Part shown: positions 59,593 to 64,000 of the stretch, in pieces | Position numbering within the stretch: the first letter of the stretch is position 1 | Layout of the letters: each line of letters starts with the position of its first letter | DNA from: Micromonospora polyrhachis | GTDB taxonomy: Bacteria; Actinomycetota; Actinomycetes; Mycobacteriales; Micromonosporaceae | Direction of reading: 5' to 3' | Assembly (NCBI RefSeq): GCF_014203835.1 | Contig: NZ_JACHJW010000001.1 | Coordinates: forward strand, 6,708,501 to 6,772,500 | Length of the DNA: 64,000 nt | Translations under genes and position numbers: made by a program | The notes under the pieces: generated by a model | Told to the model about the DNA's origin: nothing | Seen by the model: the letters and a program-made list of their open reading frames with translations, nothing else | Databases searched by the model: none

Positions 59593-62163
59593 GTGCCACA
59601 CGCACCCGGCGACGTCACCGGCCAGCCGTCGGCCCACCATCAGCCCCGGCACCCGATACCCGAGGAGGCGACCCGCCTTCTCACCACACCCGGCCTGGTG
59701 GTGATCCACGGCGGCCCCGGCTGTGGCCGCAGCACCCTGCTGCGGCACCTGGCCACCACGTTCCATGGACCGGTGTTCCACGGCAGCGCGCTGGCCACCC
59801 TACGGTCGGTGCCGGCGTTCGCCCTGACCCACGCCCTGCGGATACGTCTACCGGAACACGACCCGCCGCTGCTGGCCGAGGCAGTCCAGTCCCGGGTACG
59901 TGGTGGCCTGCTGCTCCTGGACGACATCCAGTGGGCCGACCCGGCCACCCTCGCCACACTCGTGCCACTGGCCCGGCACTGCCGGGTGGCGGTCACCCTA
60001 CGCACCCCACACCGCCTGCCCCAACCCGTGGAGAACGCCCTGCGTACGGCCGCCGCCGGGTGGCTGGCCGTACCAGCCCTGGACCCGGCCGCCGCAGCCG
60101 ACCTGGCCCGCGCCACCGCCCCCGACCTGCCCCCGGCCACGATCACCGACGTGGTCACCCGCGCCGGCGGACTACCCCTGGCGGTACAGGCCCTGGCCCG
60201 GCACGCCACCGCCACCGCCACCGCACACCCCACACCCGTGGACCCGGCCGGCGGCCACGACCTCACCCAGGTCGAATACGCGGTGGCCACCGCACTGGCC
60301 GACCTGACCCGCCCCGCCCGGACCGCACTCGCCGCGCTCGGGCTGCTCGGCCATCCGGCCCCCGCCGGACTGCTCGGCAACGGCGTACCGGAACTGACCC
60401 ACAGCGGGCTGGTCACCACCGATCCGACTGGCACGGTCGGCCCGGTGTCCCCGTACGTGGCCGAGGTCGCCGCCGGGCTGCTCGACGAGCCCAGCCGCCG
60501 CGCGCTGCACCGGCGACTGGCCGACCTGGTGCCCCCCGCCGAGGCCGCCCGGCACCTGGCCGCCGCCGGTGACGGCCCCGCCGCCTACCGGCGCGCACTG
60601 GCCGCCGCCGACACCCCCGACATCAGTGGTGGGAAGCGCGCCGACCTACTTCTGTTCGCCTGCCAACTGCCCGACGTCACCCCGCAGCCGCAGGTCCGGC
60701 TCGCCGCGGCGCAGGCCGCGCTGGACAACGGTCGGCCCCACGCCGCCGCCCGACTCCTGGCCGCCGACCACACCTGGGATCCGGCGTCGACCATGCTGCA
60801 CGCCGAGGCCTTGCTACATCTGGGCGACCCGACCGCCGCCCGCACCACGGTCACCGCCGTACCCGATGACGCGGCGGCGGACCTGGTAGCCGCCCGTGAC
60901 CGGATTCGGCTGCTGGCCGAACTCGCCGACGACCCGGCCGCTGCGGCGGCCACCGCCGCCCGGATCACCGCCCGGCACGGCCCCACCCCGACCCACACCG
61001 GGCTGCGGGCCGCGCTGGCCGCCGTCGCCGCCCGGACCCACACCCCCGGCTGGGAGGACGCGCTCGCTTCGGCAGCCGCCGACGCCGCAGCCGCTGGGCA
61101 GCTCCTGACCAGCCGGTGGAGCGCCTGGTTGCTGGTGGAGACGCTTGCCGCCGACGGTCGGCTGACCGAGGCAGCGCAGGCGGCGAGGTCCGCCGGGCAG
61201 GCCTGCGGACTGGACCTCGCCTACAGCTGGCAGACCCGGTTCCTGGCCGCAGAACTGTGGTGTACGGCCCTGCGGGGTGGCCGCACCGGTATCGGCACCG
61301 CCGACGACACGCTTCGCCGCGCCGTGGACCTGACCGACCGCACGGTGCCGCCGCTGGCCCACGGCTACGCGGTAGCTACCGCCAGCCTGATCGAGGCCGA
61401 CGGCGGGCTGCTCGCCCCGGCCCGGGCCCGGCTGGCCGGGGTCGTCGACGCCCCGCTACCGGCGGCCGGCGTGATCGACTGGGTGGATCGGGAGGCCGCC
61501 TGGCTCGACGGGCAGCCGGAGCGGGCCGCAGCCGGGGTCGGACCGTCGACCGGGTCGCCCCTGATCGACGGGCTGCGTCAGATCACCGCCCGCTGGGCCG
61601 CCTACGACGGGGCCCCGGTCGACACCGACCGGGACGACCGCTACCCGGCGACGCCCCCGGTGGGGCAGACCCTGACCGCCTGGCACACCCTCGACGCCGA
61701 CCGGTTCACCCAGGCCGCCGACGCCTGGCACGACCTCGCCGTCCGCGAGCAGGTGCGATGTCTGCTGGCCGCCGGACTACACCAGAGCGATCCGGCCCGG
61801 GCGGTGCCGCCGCTGCTCGCCGCCGAGCGACTGGCCGAAGAGTCCGGGCTGGTGGTGCTGCTGGGCCGGACCCGGCGGGCGTTACGCCGACACGCGGTCC
61901 GCCGCGACGGGCGCGGCCCGCGCTCGGGCGGGGCCCTCACCAGCCGGGAACGTGACGTGCTGCACCTGGTGGCGGCCGGTGAGCCGAGCCGGCGCATCGC
62001 CGGCCAGCTGGGCATCTCCGCCGAGACGGTGGAGACCCACATCCGGGCGGGCATGCGCAAGCTGGGGGCCCGTACCCGCACCGAAGCGGCGGCACTGGTC
62101 CTGGTCGGGGAAACGCCCCCGGAGAACCGGGTACCGGGACAGCGGCAGGTGGTACAGCCGTGA
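59593..62163 (+). CDS. Large AAA-ATPase LuxR-family (LAL-like) regulator
   Basis: An 856-residue regulator. The P-loop is VVIHGGPGCGRSTLLRHLA, the Walker B is GGLLLLDDIQWADPATLATL. A long alpha-helical repeat region (about 350-780) follows, and a C-terminal LuxR HTH: LTSRERDVLHLVAAGEPSRR then IAGQLGISAETVETHIRAGM. GTG 59593 was chosen for the GGGGGAGGAG just upstream; the frame is open further but that part is low complexity. It is divergent from the dynamin operon, with the 59396-59592 gap as shared promoter region. Confidence 0.9.
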   Translation: MPHAPGDVTGQPSAHHQPRHPIPEEATRLLTTPGLVVIHGGPGCGRSTLLRHLATTFHGPVFHGSALATLRSVPAFALTHALRIRLPEHDPPLLAEAVQSRVRGGLLLLDDIQWADPATLATLVPLARHCRVAVTLRTPHRLPQPVENALRTAAAGWLAVPALDPAAAADLARATAPDLPPATITDVVTRAGGLPLAVQALARHATATATAHPTPVDPAGGHDLTQVEYAVATALADLTRPARTALAALGLLGHPAPAGLLGNGVPELTHSGLVTTDPTGTVGPVSPYVAEVAAGLLDEPSRRALHRRLADLVPPAEAARHLAAAGDGPAAYRRALAAADTPDISGGKRADLLLFACQLPDVTPQPQVRLAAAQAALDNGRPHAAARLLAADHTWDPASTMLHAEALLHLGDPTAARTTVTAVPDDAAADLVAARDRIRLLAELADDPAAAAATAARITARHGPTPTHTGLRAALAAVAARTHTPGWEDALASAAADAAAAGQLLTSRWSAWLLVETLAADGRLTEAAQAARSAGQACGLDLAYSWQTRFLAAELWCTALRGGRTGIGTADDTLRRAVDLTDRTVPPLAHGYAVATASLIEADGGLLAPARARLAGVVDAPLPAAGVIDWVDREAAWLDGQPERAAAGVGPSTGSPLIDGLRQITARWAAYDGAPVDTDRDDRYPATPPVGQTLTAWHTLDADRFTQAADAWHDLAVREQVRCLLAAGLHQSDPARAVPPLLAAERLAEESGLVVLLGRTRRALRRHAVRRDGRGPRSGGALTSRERDVLHLVAAGEPSRRIAGQLGISAETVETHIRAGMRKLGARTRTEAAALVLVGETPPENRVPGQRQVVQP

Positions 62164-62699
62164 GCCCACCCACGCCGCCCTGTTACGTGCTGTCGTCAGC
62201 CACAGACGCCCCGGTGGTGCTGCGCCGCCTGACCCGGGAGGGCTGGCAGACCCGGGAAGGGTTCGCCCTGCCCGAGTCGACCTGGGACCTGACCGGGTCG
62301 CGGCTGGCGGTGTTCGGCCGCGTACCCGACCTGGAGACGGCCCGACTGGTGCTGTTGGCGGCGGCTCGGGGCGCGGCGGTGGTGGCGATCCTGGACGTGA
62401 CCGGTGAGGTGGGCCGAGCCCTGATCGACGATCTGTCCCGGTTGGGGCCGGTGTACCGGACCTCGGACGCCGGGCCGGCCGGAGAAGCCGAAACGACCGT
62501 GGACCGGCTGGTGCCGCAGCAGCGTGCCCTGCTGGACCGGCTGGCCAACGGGGAGACGATCGCCGCCGCTGCGGCAGCCGAGTTCCTGTCCCTACGTACG
62601 GCCAACCGGCGGATCGCCGAGGCCCGGGCGGCGCTGGGGGTACGCACCACCCGGGAGGCGGTCCTGGCCTATCTGCGCCAACGGGGCCCCAATCCCTGA
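62160..62699 (+). CDS. Small LuxR-type HTH partner protein
   Basis: A 179-residue protein. The N-terminal part is an alpha/beta domain (RLAVFGRVPDLETARLVLLA, VVAILDVTGEVGRALID), and the C-terminal part an HTH (VPQQRALLDRLANGETIAAA, AEFLSLRTANRRIAEARAAL). The GTG start at 62160 overlaps the stop of the large regulator (GTGA), so the two are co-translated and likely work together. No family name recognised. Confidence 0.8.
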   Translation: MSPPTPPCYVLSSATDAPVVLRRLTREGWQTREGFALPESTWDLTGSRLAVFGRVPDLETARLVLLAAARGAAVVAILDVTGEVGRALIDDLSRLGPVYRTSDAGPAGEAETTVDRLVPQQRALLDRLANGETIAAAAAAEFLSLRTANRRIAEARAALGVRTTREAVLAYLRQRGPNP

Positions 62700-62766
62700 T
62701 CCAGGGCGATGGTGGTGCGCCGACGTCTGATCGGAATCATGCCGGACAAGCCGCTGGTCGGCCGAG

Positions 62767-63366
62767 TCAGCGGATCCGGTCGTAGACGAGGGCCAGCGTG
62801 CCGTGCTCGCCTGCGGTCTGGCTGACCAGCGCCCACCGTCCCGGGGGCAGGCCGTCGTCGAACAGGCGCGGCCCGCCGCCGAGGAAGACCGGAAAGATCG
62901 TCAATGTCAGACGGTCCACCTCGTCGGCTGCCAGCAGGGCCTTGATGACGCTGGCGCTGGAGAGTACGAGGATGTCGCCACCCTCGCTGGCCCTGAGGTC
63001 CGCGACCACTTCGGCGGCCGGCTTGTCGACGATCGTCGTCCGCTCCCACGGGGCCCGGTCGAGGGTGCTGGAGAGGACCACCTTGTCGGTGTCGACGAGC
63101 CACTTCGCGAAGCCCTCGTCACGCGGGTCGGCACCCGCCATGCCGATCACGGTGGGCCAGAAACTGAGGAAGCCCTCGGCGTTGACCCGGCCGAGCAGGG
63201 CTGTCGTCGCTGGCTCCCAGATGCTGGTCAGGTGGTCCCGGGCGACGTCGGTGTGGGCGTACGGCATCACCCAGCTCATGTCCTGCGGGTCGCGCCCGGC
63301 GTAGTGCCCGTCGAGGGAGAGGCTCATGTTGGTGACGACCCTGCGGGCACCGTTCTGCGCTGTCAC
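62767..63366 (-). CDS. Dihydrofolate-reductase-like (RibD C-terminal) protein
   Basis: A 199-residue protein of the YyaP/RibD_C type: RRVVTNMSLSLDGHYAG, TTALLGRVNAEGFLSFWP, VVLSSTLDRAPWERTTIV, GDILVLSSASVIKALLAADE and VDRLTLTIFPVFLGGGPRLF. The fold is that of DHFR, but members reduce other or unknown substrates. GTG start at 63364-63366 overlaps the SRPBCC stop (GTGA), so they form an operon. Confidence 0.9.
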   Translation of the reverse strand: MTAQNGARRVVTNMSLSLDGHYAGRDPQDMSWVMPYAHTDVARDHLTSIWEPATTALLGRVNAEGFLSFWPTVIGMAGADPRDEGFAKWLVDTDKVVLSSTLDRAPWERTTIVDKPAAEVVADLRASEGGDILVLSSASVIKALLAADEVDRLTLTIFPVFLGGGPRLFDDGLPPGRWALVSQTAGEHGTLALVYDRIR

Positions 63367-63998
63367 GTGGTGCTCCTTGATGCGTTGTCGGACCCGGCAC
63401 CGTCGGTGGTGGCCGGGTCGGCGGCGAGGATCGCCGCCAGGTTGTCGAGGCTCTGACCGAAGCCGATCTCGATGCCTGCGATGAAGTCCGCGGATGCGAT
63501 GGTGCTGTCGGTGATCCGGTAGTGAACGTCGAGGTCCGTACCCGTGTCGGTGGCCCGAAGGTCGAACCCGACGTGGGCGGTGAAGGCGGTGCCACCGTCG
63601 GGAAGCGCAGGGGAGAGTCGGTAGGCGAGGCGCTCACCGGGGCGTACCTCGTCGACGACTCCCTCCGCGTAGCCGGCGACCTGGTCGCTGGCCGCGGCGT
63701 CCTCGGCATCCCGGTACTCCAGGACGATCCGCCCACCCGGTCGTGTGTCGAAGGCGAACCGGGAAACCCGGAGGTCGTCGGGTGTCCACCAGCGGGTGAG
63801 CAGGATGGCTTCGGTCAGGTGGCGCCAGACCAGGTCGGGGTGCCCGGTCAGTGACCGGAGGAACCTGAACGAGCGGCCGTCGGCCCACCCCGCCGCCTGC
63901 GCGGCGAGCCGCTCCGCGTGGAGGCTGAGTCCGTACCGGTCGTAGGTGGTGTGCGGCCCACCGGCCTGCTCGGCGGTGTCGGCGAGCAGGCCGAGCGC
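63363..63998 (-). CDS. SRPBCC-domain protein, 5' end beyond the window
   Basis: A partial gene (about 211 codons here) read from the right window edge. It contains an SRPBCC/AHSA1 domain: LTGHPDLVWRHLTEAILLTR then WWTPDDL, TRPGGRIVLEYRDAED, VRPGERLAYRLSPALPDGGT and GFGQSLDNLAAIL at the C-terminus. About 40 helical residues before the domain (LLADTAEQAGGPHTTYDRYG) suggest a fused N-terminal part, possibly an ArsR-type HTH lying outside the window. Co-translated with the DHFR-like gene. Confidence 0.8.
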   Translation of the reverse strand, partial: ALGLLADTAEQAGGPHTTYDRYGLSLHAERLAAQAAGWADGRSFRFLRSLTGHPDLVWRHLTEAILLTRWWTPDDLRVSRFAFDTRPGGRIVLEYRDAEDAAASDQVAGYAEGVVDEVRPGERLAYRLSPALPDGGTAFTAHVGFDLRATDTGTDLDVHYRITDSTIASADFIAGIEIGFGQSLDNLAAILAADPATTDGAGSDNASRSTT

Positions 63999-64000
63999 AG

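Overview
The window is high-GC actinobacterial chromosome, most likely Micromonosporaceae. Support comes from strongly GC-biased third codon positions, many GTG starts, the conserved pgsA2-DUF881-sbp-DUF881-gcvH-garA-ftsR-nuclease-merR block also known from Mycobacterium (Rv1822-Rv1830), and families typical of actinomycetes (DUF397, MocR, WYL, F420/Ddn, CU044_5270). The genus assignment is an inference. No tRNA, rRNA, CRISPR array or replication origin was seen.

Layout. 1-3.7 kb: small membrane and hypothetical proteins, an HhH glycosylase-like protein, a tandem universal stress protein and a DUF2267 protein. 4.0-10.1 kb: the conserved envelope/central-metabolism/cell-division cluster, tightly packed with ATGA/GTGA overlaps and closed by terminators. 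10.2-21.3 kb: regulator-plus-target modules: AraC with NmrA and DUF1772; a SulP transporter; HIT; a saccharopine dehydrogenase-like reductase; GlxA/AraC; a streptogramin B lyase (vgb) with all expected catalytic residues; and a MocR regulator facing an alpha/beta hydrolase-SDR operon across a triple direct-repeat operator. 21.4-31.2 kb: a Cys-cluster pentapeptide protein, a secreted three-repeat protein, SDR, Pip, DUF1062 and GNAT genes. This stretch also holds an erythromycin esterase pseudogene, a probable Tn3 remnant with unusual hairpins, and an ECF sigma/CU044_5270 pair.

31.2-45.9 kb is an accessory-looking patchwork. It has an HNH nuclease, a decayed carboxylesterase paralogous to an intact copy 3.5 kb away, a DUF2089/membrane/SHOCT operon behind a double dyad, a frameshifted hydrolase, and a TetR-controlled membrane protein-esterase-phosphotransferase operon with two identical palindromes. 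It also has LysR/NTF2, a DUF397 gene with a truncated DUF5753 regulator end, a short-chain cis-prenyltransferase, a WYL regulator, a tyrosine recombinase and a Ddn-hemerythrin fusion. 45.9-53.8 kb: VOC, AidB-like acyl-CoA dehydrogenase, LysR/YeiH exporter, thymidine kinase, and a GDPD-MFS operon. 53.8-55.1 kb: a lone TnpB element with paired end hairpins, directly upstream of the GDPD-MFS operon. 55.3-62.7 kb: an acidic protein plus two dynamin-like GTPases, divergent from an AAA-LuxR regulator and a small HTH partner. The window ends in an SRPBCC/dihydrofolate-reductase-like pair cut by its edge.

The most interesting points are the dynamin-acidic protein-LuxR locus, the GarA lacking the PknG-type threonine, the catalytically complete Vgb, several sharp operator palindromes, and the traces of gene decay by microhomology deletion. 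I did not find a clear-cut new multi-gene system; the dynamin locus and the Cys-cluster pentapeptide protein are the best candidates. All calls are from reading the sequence without database searches.
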